DNA of 64,000 bases, from assembly GCA_000310025.1 (NCBI GenBank), contig FN649755.1:2021884-2085883 (forward strand), read 5' to 3'. Origin of the DNA: Ectocarpus siliculosus (Eukaryota; Sar; Phaeophyceae; Ectocarpales; Ectocarpaceae). The translations under genes and the position numbers were made by a program. Every line of letters begins with the position of its first letter. Position 1 is the stretch's first letter. The notes beneath the pieces were generated by a model. It saw only the letters and a program-made list of their open reading frames with translations. It searched no databases and had not been told where the DNA came from. This document shows, one piece after another, positions 38,601 to 48,720 of this stretch.

Positions 38601-39447
38601 CCGTGGATTTCCGTTCTCACGGACTGCCGCTATGATGCGGCGCTATGTGTCTCTCACTAGTGTAATGTTTACGCGACAGTGCATATCTTCCGGGCGATTT
38701 TGCCCGGCCTTGTTTGTTGCGGCCTGCGTTGAGGACCTGTATGGCTGTGTCTTCTCCGCGGGAGGCTCAAAGGTATCTTCCCAGCTGTATTATGGGTTTC
38801 CGTTCCGGGGACGTTCCGCTTCCGTGCTGGCGATGTCGCTGGCGTTTCATGGGATGCTTTGAGAACCGGTATTTGTTGCTTTGTGCTCATGGGAACCTCG
38901 ATGTATATCACGGTTACGTGAACCGAAACCACGGTTGTGTGAATCCATTGTCTCACCTCGGGGGGAAACTTGAGCTTCCCATGGTAATGTCCGCCCTCGT
39001 ACGGGGACCCCTTTGTACCGGTGATGACGTAGTGCCACTCCAGGATATTGTTGTCCATCGGCGTCGCCTGCAGACAGAGACAGACGGAGACAAGATAGTC
39101 GAGCGGAGGGATAAAGCACCATACACAGGGAAGCGCCGAGAAAAAAAGTCCACCATGCAGCAGCAGCCGCCGTCTGTCGAAAAAACAAATACCATATAAA
39201 ATTAGTGCAATCGTAGCGAGATAAAACTCGTGGCAAACACAAAATTGCACTCGTCTGTTGCAAAAAAACAATGTAGGCCCATAGTACAGTCGTGAAGAGA
39301 GCAAGATCTCTCGCAAAAATAAAAAATGGATGGATGGATGTTAGCGTTTGCAAAATACAATCGTCGAGGGGGGCAAGACCTAAAGCGGGCAAGGTCGAGA
39401 TGAATCGTGGTGGAGCTCAGACTGGTCCAAATGTGAAGACAACAAAC

Positions 39448-39487
<40 letters not shown>

Positions 39488-39582
39488 ACTACAAATCAGC
39501 TTACAACGATATTGTCGATGGGGTTCCTCTTGATCGCCATCAGTTCCTTCCGCAGCCGCCTCGTTGCCATGTCCGAAGCCAT
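35638..39582 (-). CDS. UBE2J2: UBE2J2/UBC6-type ubiquitin-conjugating enzyme E2 (ER tail-anchored)
   Basis: Five exons, minus strand: 39582-39505, 39067-38957, 37852-37649, 36752-36627 and 35916-35638; all joins are phase 0, total 266 codons (265 aa; human UBE2J2 is 259 aa). Exon 1 starts MASDMATRRLRKELMAIKRN; exon 2 carries NILEWHYVITGTKGSPYEGG; exon 3 has TPNGRFACSRRLCLSMSDFH with catalytic Cys at about residue 87 and the WSVSTIL block typical of UBC6 enzymes; exon 4 gives NPAFRKLFPDLVEL. Exon 5 is an Ala/Gly-rich disordered linker ending in one hydrophobic segment (WVSVAVAMGVCGAAYVLATV), fitting a C-terminal ER membrane anchor. The family takes ubiquitin from E1 and works with ER ligases in ER-associated degradation. 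Intron 2 contains the assembly gap, intron 3 an exon-derived tandem array. The exon 4-5 join is the least certain, because the linker is low-complexity. Confidence 0.9.
36720..37700 (-). repeat. Tandem repeats in UBE2J2 intron 3 derived from exon edges
   Basis: The 3' end of exon 3 with its donor (ACCTGAGCGGTTGAGCTCGT on the plus strand, at 37647) recurs at about 37473 and 37285, spacing 174-188 bp, with a remnant near 37180. The first copy still translates to ATWGSVMSSTAQ, matching exon 3 ATLGSVTSSTAQ. The 5' end of exon 4 with its acceptor (TTACCTCCAAAGACTCGGTG at 36719) recurs at 36890. Thus both exon borders are duplicated inside the intron. The copies keep GT or AG-like signals and could act as decoy or alternative splice sites. 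Confidence 0.75.
37897..38057. other. Assembly gap (161 N) flanked by poly-G
   Basis: Run of N bounded by poly-G tracts on both sides, inside UBE2J2 intron 2. The two flanks may be one homopolymer or G-rich repeat that could not be sequenced through. Confidence 1.
39448..39487 (+). repeat. (ACA)n microsatellite in UBE2J2 intron 1
   Basis: Thirteen ACA triplets, read as TGT in the sense of the gene. The run ends 18 bases from the exon 1 donor. Confidence 0.95.
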
Positions 39583-39949
39583 GGTTCCTCCAAAGCGACC
39601 CCTGTCCTCTGCCGCAGATGCCCTCCGTCCCTGCCTTCACCGGGGGGAAAACAAACAAACATAGTAAGAAACCACGGCAGCCACACCCTACCCCACAAGC
39701 ACGTTTGCCAATCGTAACCTAGGTTGAAGATGGCGATCGCTGGAGGCAGAGGGGGCTCACGCGCTCACGCACCAAGTGTGTAGCAACATCTCGGGGAGAA
39801 ACCTAATCTGTTGCTCGCCAAGAGCACAGTACTGTACACCTCCACCAATGGGCGACGAGTCCCTCGTTCGAGAGATCGAGCACTCACCACTCGCGCTCCT
39901 CTTGGAGGTAACTGCAAACACCTGGCTGCTTTGTTAATGTTTGTCTCTG

Positions 39950-40125
39950 CCTCTGTCTGTCTGTCTGTCTGTCTGTCAGTCTGTCAGTCTGTCTGCCTCT
40001 GCCTCTGTCCCTGTCTTGTCTATGCCTCCATCTCTGTCTCTGTCTCCCTAGTTCTCTCCGTCTCTGTCTCTGTCTCGGTCTTTCTCTCCCTATCTGTATC
40101 CCTATCTGTCCCCGTCTCTCATTCT
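39950..40125 (+). repeat. (TCTG/TCTC)n imperfect tetranucleotide repeat
   Basis: Degenerate CTGTCTGTCTGT then TCTCTGTCTC run of about 175 bp, upstream of the UBE2J2 start on the opposite side. Confidence 0.9.
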
Positions 40126-40466
40126 CTGCAAGGTGTTCATCGACGTCCCACAACACTGCGGAGTGTCTCACGAACGATAAGCTTCTAAGCACACCCTTGG
40201 AGAATGTTACCTTAGACTCTTCTCTACGGATAGAGATGGCTTTGTTGCGTCACATACTATGATACACTGGGAGGTGAGAGCTTCATACCCAAGAAAAATA
40301 GAACCTTGAGAAACTTCACCACAACAGCAGATTTTTCCAGCTTTGTCCCCTACTATAAAGGAGCGGTTGATTCACCCCACATAGAAAATAGCACGATATT
40401 ATTGGGTTTTCGGGGCTTCGACAATTGATGTTACGGCACACAAAGCAACGCCACGGCACACGCTGA

Positions 40467-41246
40467 TTGTTCTTGCAACTGGTGGGCGCGTTCTGTACTG
40501 CGTGTTTGAATATGCTACCGTCGCTGAAGCGGCGCGGAGCAGAGGGCGGGGCCAAGGGCAAGCCGTGCACATGGGATTGCGTCCGTGCTATCGCAGGAAA
40601 AGAGCGCCTGGCTCGAATCCCCCAAGTTCATGCAACCACTTGCTTGTCTCCACTCAGAACGGCGATAGACGTAACACCGCCGGTTTTGGCCGAAGTTGCA
40701 TGCTACCCCCTTGTTTTCCGACCAACTAGGACAAAGCATGTGACTCGCCTATGCTACGTCATCTCACATGTACCGGCGTCGAATCCCCACCCACTAGCTG
40801 CTGCGCGGCATACGAGCGATGGTCTCACTGTACTTTCATGCCCTCACTTGCTTCGCGACCCGACTACTTCACTATTTCCAAGGCTGCTACACTTGCTGAG
40901 AAGATTGAACAACGTCAAAGTCCAACCCGGGATACACGCGGATACCATCGCAAAATGTGGACACCCTCTCATTGTCGAGAAGTTGGTGTGCCCCACGACC
41001 GGAGGGGAGGTTGTGAAAAAAGCGACCATTGGCTTGCGCGACGTGGAAGTTCTCCGCTCCGGGCGAGATCGTTTCCAAGACCCCCAAAACCCGTTTGCGG
41101 TGATGGCAAGCATCTTTGGTGCTTGTGGACCAGTTGAGGTCTCGGCCAAAAAAAGGGGGGGGGTGCGTGATGACTGGCACTGCTGCCATCTACCAAGGCA
41201 TCTTATTTCCGACGGGGATGATGATGGTTATGGTTGTCGCCAGTAG
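40467..41246 (+). other. Uncharacterised open frame (259 codons)
   Basis: A long plus-strand frame. Its last third (about 40890-41150) has coding-like composition, with LLRRLNNVKVQPGIHADTIA and LRSGRDRFQDPQNPF, then runs into the first unit of the 210-bp tandem array. A 101-codon minus-strand frame (41149-40844) overlaps the same stretch, so strand is uncertain. No family recognised. It may be a fragment of a repetitive gene or mobile element. Confidence 0.25.
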
Positions 41247-41880
41247 GATCATACTTCTGCAGGATGACACGCCGTACATACCGCTGTAGGCTTTAGACCG
41301 CCCATGATAGACATGGGGATAGCAATCCTCTTTGGTTGTGGAGCAACGGAGGTCTCGGCCAATAGCGGGAGTCATGATGACTCGCGCTGCTGCTCCCAAG
41401 GTGGATAAGTTTCAACGAGGATGATGGCGGTTGTCACCAACAGAGGGTGGGATAACTTCCATGAAGGCGGGAACCCTGCCGTAGTACACAGTAGCTTCAG
41501 ACCGCCCGTAATGTACATGGAGATGGCAAGCATATTTGGTGGCTGCGGAGACGTGGAGGTCTCTGCCTAAAAAGGGTGTGTGTGTGTGTGTGGCATGCTT
41601 CTATCTTCCAATACATACTTATTCCAACGGGGATTATGATGGTTTATGGTTGCCGCCAGTGGGACTCACTTTCATGCAGGAGGGCACCCTTCAGCAGTAG
41701 AGGCCTCAGGCCGCCCATAACAGACATCGAGATGGCGAGCATCTTTGCTTGTGGAGCAACGGAGGTCTCGGCCTAAAGGGGGGGTATGGTGATTCGCACT
41801 GCTGCCTTCCAAGTCATCTTCATACCAACGGCAATGATGACTGCTGTTACCACCGGCGGGGTGGCGTCATTTTCATGCAG
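41102..41880 (+). repeat. Tandem repeat, about 210-bp unit, four copies
   Basis: Unit starts near GATGGCAAGCATCTTTGG at 41102, 41311, 41522 and 41733. Each contains a GGAGGTCTC(G/T)GCC box and a CATG(A/C)A(G)GGC stretch. Copies are about 75-80% alike by eye. A (GT)n stretch interrupts the third copy at 41575-41592. Confidence 0.75.
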
Positions 41881-41888
41881 GCGCGGGT

Positions 41889-42075
41889 GCCGTACACAAC
41901 GCAAGATAACACACCCCCTGGACCCACTTTCAAAGCTCGATTACTCCAAGACCAAGCGGATGCATACATACACGAAACGATACGTTTTCGGTGCCTCGAC
42001 GCTTTCTGGTGTTGACAAATGGAGCGTTGAAAGTCGGGCCAGGGGGTGTGTTGTCTTGTGTCGTGAAGTTACGGC
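41889..42075. mobile_element. MITE-like hairpin element, copy 1
   Basis: About 55-bp imperfect terminal inverted repeats. The left arm (GATAACACACCCCCTGGACC, then TTTCAAAGCTCGATTA) matches the reverse complement of the right arm (GACAACACACCCCCTGGCCC, then TTTCAACGCTC). The outer ends read GCCGTA and TACGGC, with a 4-nt indel in one arm. The core is about 70 bp, with no ORF. Same family as 43954-44174. Confidence 0.8.
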
Positions 42076-43950
42076 ATGCTATTTGCGCCGTCGGTCGAGT
42101 CGAGGCATTACCTACCCACCCTTCAATCAACTGACTATCTTATACTTGCGACAAGGCTGGAACGGAGCGCACACGAGCCTCGTTCCATCAGGCTGGTGCT
42201 GCGCCAAGCGCAAAACAAAGCGTGAGGCAGTGAGGTGTATTCTGCAAGATGCAACGGAGAGAAAGAAGACGGGGGATGGGTGCCTCCACGTCTTGTATGC
42301 AAGGAAGGTGTGGCGTTGTACATATGCCCACACATCTCGAGGGCGTTTTTTTCGTTGCTCTGGGATCTAATCGATCGTGCGTGCGGGAGCGGAGCAACAC
42401 GTTGCAGCGTTTACGGCGCGTGTCTATGTCGTTGGAGGTGTGAGGAGAGCAACGTATGAGCGCGTACTGCTGTAAGTTCGATTTGCGAATGATGAAAAAA
42501 GACGGCGGCGCATTCACTGCCCCCACAGAGGCGTTCCACAGCAGTCTTGCACACACGTTGTAGAGAGGGGGTGGCACAACCGACATACCATCATAGCTCT
42601 TTGCCTCTGGATAGAGGCACCTACACTGCACTTCCCCCGCTAGGCTAGTGGAGGTGGGTGACCAGTAGCCACGGCAGCGACGCCGCCTAAGGAGCGGAGA
42701 GATGACCGCCCTCTCCACACTCAAGCCGGACAGCAAACATGGAAGCTCGGTCTTACATGGCAACAACAAAAGCACCAGGATCTCTCACCTTTCGAGTCAG
42801 CCCGGCAGGAGCAAGCCCTTTTCCACCCTCCCTTCCTCAGTCACGGCTCCCTGATTATCTCTGGCTACCCCTAAGGAGGTCCTGTCTGTCCAACCCAGCA
42901 GGTTTTATCGTTCGCTCGCGCCAAGCTCCTGGCTCCCTGGGCGCTGGGGATCTTAACGTAGAATTCAGGGTACCCGCAACAGGTTTTATTCTGCGAGCCC
43001 CCTTCAGGCGAAAGTTGATTCCGCCGCACCCACCGTTCTGTCTGTGTACCGCACGCCAGGGCGCACGGAAGCGAGGTGAGGCCACCGATTGGCACTCCGG
43101 GAGGCATTTAATTCCCTTTGGTTAGAGTCGCTCGTGCTCGGGGGAAAGAGACAGGGAGAGAGAGCGTTGCATAGAATCGGCGTTCGCAGCTCAAATTTCT
43201 GTGATGTTTGAAACAGCAGATGCAATGCGTCGTATCACACGATAGTCCGCAATGGCAGAAGGAGCCGAGTCACTAGCTGCTGTGTGCACTTCCAAGTACG
43301 GATGCCAGCCCACCAACATCGCCCCTCCGCACTGGCGGTTGATTGCTGTCTGACATGGCTGTGACGACCCCATCGCTTGCACACTCCCACCCCACCCTTC
43401 ACGCGCAGCAGCAATAGGTAAGATGCATGTTCTTCGAAGCAATGGTTGTTGGATGGATGCTGCGATGCTGCGCATGTTCTTACTTCACAAAACTCCGACT
43501 ACAGTACTCCGCACTGGGTAGCAGCATAGCCCGTAGCCACCTACAGCAGTACCAACAGACGACACACGCAACCAGTACCATCGACGGCAGCAGGACCGAA
43601 CAATATTCAGTCGACAACAAGGTGTTTCTTCATGGCAAAAACTAAGTTGTCTGTAGCAGCAGTACATGTGTGCATACTGGATCGCCTCTGTGTTGCAACG
43701 GGCGCAGAGGCACGAAGTAACCTCAACATCGGGCAGTGTGTCGAGCGACAGCCACCCTTAAACGCGAAGATTACTCCTCTGCTCCGCACGATGGGGGGCG
43801 TGCTCATGTTTTGCCTGCATCAGCTGTTAGACCACTGATCACGCGTCCTCTCGAGAGGACAGACGGAGCAGGATCGCTCGCTGGTCCGCGCGGTGGAAGG
43901 AGGGTGCACTCATGTGAAAGCACGCCGCACTCGGCAGACCCACAGACCTC
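42076..43950 (+). other. Intergenic sequence between the two MITE copies
   Basis: No supported gene. A frame at 42739-43125 is open but has no recognisable domain. Contains a copy of the dispersed repeat also seen near 16.6 kb, with a CGCGTCCTCTCGAGAGGACA palindrome at 43842. Confidence 0.35.
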
Positions 43951-43953
43951 GCA

Positions 43954-44174
43954 TACCGTATATGACACAAGATAACACACCCCCTTGGCCGATTTTCAAA
44001 GCTCAATTTCTCAACAGCAGGAAGAGTCACAGCGCCGAAAACGGCGGCGTTGGAACCGTCTCGTCGAGAGCTGTTCGAAAACGTATTGTTTCGTTTATGC
44101 ATCCTCTTCGTCGTGGAGTAATCGAGCTTTGAAAATCGGTCCAGGGGGTGTGTTATCTTGTGTCATATACGGTA
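43954..44174. mobile_element. MITE-like hairpin element, copy 2
   Basis: Terminal inverted repeats of about 58 bp, nearly perfect: TACCGTATATGACACAAGAT on the left equals the reverse complement of ATCTTGTGTCATATACGGTA on the right, and both continue through AACACACCCCC and TTTTCAAAGCTC. If the element begins CCGTA it is flanked by TA on both sides, compatible with a TA target duplication. The core contains no ORF. Confidence 0.85.
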
Positions 44175-44367
44175 CCTGCGATGCCCGGACAGAGTTATAC
44201 ACCGGGGTTTCGCCGACCCAGGCAACACGCTCGAGGGCGTACTCATGCAAATGCATGCCATATGGTGGGTAGGGGTGGCGTAAATTTGAAGCACTGCTTC
44301 GTTGCCTTTGTACGCGTTTGCTTGTGTCGCCCCCCCCCCTCCGCCGCCGCCGAAAAAGGGGGACAAT

Positions 44368-44846
44368 ATGGCAACGGCGGCATCGGCAGCAACGGCGGCG
44401 GCTACGGCGGCGGCGAACGCGGCGAGCGAAGCGGAGGGGGAGGAATGCCCCCTGGCGGCCATCTTCTACGCCGAGTTCGACGACAACGAGGGCGGCAAGA
44501 TCCTCCACCAGTACCCGCCAGAGTAAGCTAAATATTGATCGATTGAGTGGTGATCATGGTGATGACAGCGTTTTTTTTGTTCACAAAAAGGAGTTGTTGC
44601 CTGCTGACGTTTTCGCGTGAGATCGACGACACATATTTTAACCACCACCATCCATCCATCCATCTCATCGACGACCGCTGTTGTGAGCTTCAAGACATAT
44701 TGCAGCAGTCAACATGCAGCAGCAGCACCGCCACACCAACAAAAACAATTATTAAGAACAACGACGACTGCTATTAGGTTGAGATATAAAGTATTGCAAC
44801 AGTAAACAAGCAGCACCAACAACAACAACAAACATAAAGAATAACT

Positions 44847-44889
<43 letters not shown>

Positions 44890-47800
44890 CTATCTCTAAC
44901 AGCGACCTCCCCGCGCCTCTCTCCCTTCCCACCACCCATCCGAAACAATACGAAAAGGAAATTCACGCGGACGCACTGCAAGATGCTCTCCTCGCGAATA
45001 ATCTGCGACAAGGAGTTCTGCGAGAGGGTTTCCGTCGTCGACTCCATGGCCATCCCGTGGACGCTTGCCTCCTTCCCCTCCTCGATCAAGGACGAAAAAT
45101 TGGTACAGCAGTCGTGCCCCCGACATATAGTGGGGTAGCTCAATAGAGAGGGCTCCGTTAAAGAGGGTCGAAATCGGTTGGCACCGACTCGACCCGCTGT
45201 AGTATAGTTCGGAAACACCCGAGCATGCCTCGATCATGCGGTAATATCACCGTGGGGTACGCGTTGACAGTCTCGATCATTGAGTAGAAACCCCTGGGAT
45301 TCGCGATAACACGCCTGGAACATGCTGCAAATGTAACCGTGGGATAAGCGTTGAAGGCGGGACCAATCAGCAGCACAATATCACCTCGGAGTTTGCCTTT
45401 TTTATTTATTGACAACCCGACACCGAAGACATGCGGCGTCGCGGTATCCAGTTGTATGTATCCCGTGCTAGTCCGTACGGATTCTTGACCGCTTAGGAAA
45501 ATTAAAGAATGAGAGCGTATTTTCCTTCTTCGGTGCCATTTAATCGTCCATCCCGGACTCTTGTTGGTTCTACGGTTTGTTTTTTGTTGGACCCGTTTTG
45601 GTGATATGCATAGTATCCTTGACTTTCGTTTTTTTCGCGTGGTGTTCGTGTACGTCTCGGCAGTACAAGCGGAATTGCCTCAGCTTCAACATAAGCTTCG
45701 TTTTCAAGAAGGGCCACGCCCAGGCGGTGAGATACACGATTACTCTTTTTTTCTTGTCTTCGCTTGGATGTTCCATGCGTCGGAGCGACGGGTACATGCC
45801 CGCCCTATGCGTGCCGGTGTTATTTTCTATTTTTCCACCCCATCGTCGTCAATGGTCTACCAACAAAGGCACGCAAAACACGAGTACGCCCTCCCCCCGC
45901 CTTTTGTGCTGAACTCCGGTGTACACACACATGTTTCGGACTACGATTGACTCGCCGGCCTCCTTTTGGTTTTGCGGTGCTTTCAAACATGTTTTTTGAC
46001 GGGTTCACAGCCGTCCCTGCCCTCTTTTCTCACGTGTACTAACGCACGACCGTGCACGCGGTGCGTCTGCTTTTGTTTTTTTTTTCGTGTTCGCGAGATC
46101 GGAACCCGTATTCGGTGTACAGCACGAGACACACCCCGCCCATGCCGTATTGTCATTGTTTTTCATTCATCACTTTGTCCGTTGTGCACAACTTTTCTGC
46201 GGGGTAGGACCTCCACTCCGTGTGTATCTCGAGAGTCAGGTTTGTAATGACCGAGCCGAACAGTCCATGACCCGCGGTGGTTCGAAAAATGTCTCCCTTA
46301 GGGGCCCTGCGGGCGTTGTTGTGTCTCTCTGTTACTTCCTGGATTTAGCTTTTTCCCGCGAACCGTTTCTTCCCCTGAAGATGGCTTGAGCAGCAACCAC
46401 AACAGCACCTAACTGTTGTTTTTTTGCCACCTCTGCTAGCCCGTTCTCTCGTGAGAGGTGTTTTCTCCAATGCCGACCAGGCGTCGGCGCTGCTTACGCG
46501 CTCGAGTGTGGGTGATTTAGCGACACGCATTAAGCGCACTTCGGTGGTCGAGGCGGTGATTTGTGGATGTTGGGGACAAGGACCCACGTGTGACCCATCC
46601 CCTTCCCTCACGAAAAACCGTTCTGGTTGACCAATCAAATTGCAGCTGGTGCAGAACCGCCCTTGTGGAGCCCCCCACCTACGACACCCGCTCCACCCAG
46701 AGATTGACCCTCTCCGATTTGGTCATCGATGATCGGTCGTGTGAGAACAGTTCTCCATCCGCTCGGGGACGCGTGGTGAATGGTGAAACAGCACAGAAAT
46801 CCAAATCGGTGAAGGGGTCGGTGGCGTCCTTTCAGAAACACAACGACAAAGTCAAGACTGATTCCGATGCAAGAAACTGCCTGGTATGCAGAACATGACT
46901 ACCCCCCCCAATTTCGTATTTTTTTGCGATGATACCAGCCGGTGGTCCCGTACGACAGGGACCCGTTCATCAAGGTTCTCGAACGGTTCGGGAGGTGGCT
47001 GAGAGAAATGGAGCTTAGGTTCGGGTACCTCAAGTCGGGTAAACAAGTGAACAAGGTGCGTGGTGGAGGTGGTGGTGGTGGTGGTGGTGCTACGCGGACG
47101 CGTGGGCATAAGAATGACGTGATGTTGTTTCCTTGTTATTTTTTGACTGTTGTTGCTGTTGCTGCTGCTGTTGTTGTTGTTGTTTCCGCTGCTGTTGATG
47201 TTGTTGTTGTCGTTGACGCTTCTGGCGGTGTTCATTTTGTTTTCTGCCGTTGGCGGGGGTGGCTGTGCATCTGATGGTGGTGACGGTGTGGTCGTGCTCG
47301 TAGATGATCGTCGTTTTGTTGCTCTGGATGCGCGCTTCGGTGAAGCTTGTCTTGGTGATGGCGCTATGCCCCCCACTCACGCCGCGTACCCCTCGAAGAA
47401 ACTGGGTCCGCCGGCTACCCATCCATCGCGCCAAGATGCTGGCACGCGTGCGTGCCGGGTCGCCCTTGTCTTGTTGCCACCCTGCATCTCTCCGTATCCA
47501 GTTGTTGGAAAGGGCTTTTGACGTCGAACTGCGAGTGTGTGTGCTGTTTAGAATGCCCCAATCCGGCCGAGGTAAGTGTTTTTTTTTATATTTCGCAGCC
47601 CCCGAAGTCTCCGCAGACCTTCTACGCATGTAACTACCATCGACCGAAAAAGTTTACAGGACGCCCCGGTTAGCCCTCCAAGTTACCGCTGTTTTTTATC
47701 GACGGCCGATAGTATATACCACGAAACCTTTTCTCGGCCGAGTTCTCCTCTCCCTTCCTCCCTCCCTACCCCCCCCCCTCCCTACCGAAAAAGGTCCGGT

Positions 47801-48611
47801 TGCAAGAGCTGCTGGCAAGGGCATACAAGGGGCTGAAGACCGACCGCAGGGCCTTGCTCATGCTCACCGGTCCGGGTTGCACCTCGCTCATGCCCCTCCT
47901 GCAGCCCTACGTGGCGGCCACCCCGCTCAAGGACGTACGTGAATGATGTGGTTTCGGCCGAGTCGATCGCTCCGCACTGCGGCACGTAGTTAAGCGGATT
48001 CCGTTCCGGCGCACCCGAAAGCGAAAGAAAACTAAAACTCATTCATAAACACCAACTTAATTTTCGAGGTGGGAACATCAACATTTTGTCTCTTTCGGAA
48101 TGTGTTGTTTGTTTTGTTACTGAATTGCCGACTTTACTTGTTCTTAAAAGGGTCGATCCGGTTTCTCTTTAACTTCCAACGTCTGTTTTGTTTCGTCGGA
48201 AGGAAGCTTTAGCTTCCCATGCTTTCTATTTTTTTCCTCGGTGGGGAAAGCTTTAGTTTCAAACATACTTTTTTCGGTGGAAGGAGCTTTGACTTGCAAT
48301 GTTTTTCGCATTTTTCCTTCGTGGGGAAGGCGCCAACCTCCAACGTATTTTTCTTCCCGTGCAACCAGCTTTTACTCGCAGCTGTCATTTTTTTGTTCAT
48401 CAGTGGGCAAGGCGTTAACTTCCAATGTTTCTCATTTTTTTCTTGTAGTGGCGGAAGATCCAAGACCACGACGTGCCGGCGAGGCGCTGCCCCGGGCTGG
48501 TGGAGAGCGTCTCTGCAGCCGCGAGCGAGCTTGCCATGGACCCGGACGCCGTGTGGGGTCCGGAGGTGGACCTGGTGGTCCAACAGGTGCTGCTGCTGCT
48601 GTTGATGTTGA

Positions 48612-48646
<35 letters not shown>

Positions 48647-48685
48647 CTGCTGCTGTCTTTGTTGTTGTTGTTGTTGTCGTTGTCT

Positions 48686-48720
<35 letters not shown>

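Noticed and set aside
42739-43125. 128-codon plus-strand frame
   Set aside because: No recognisable motif, no splice context, comparable open frames on the other strand.
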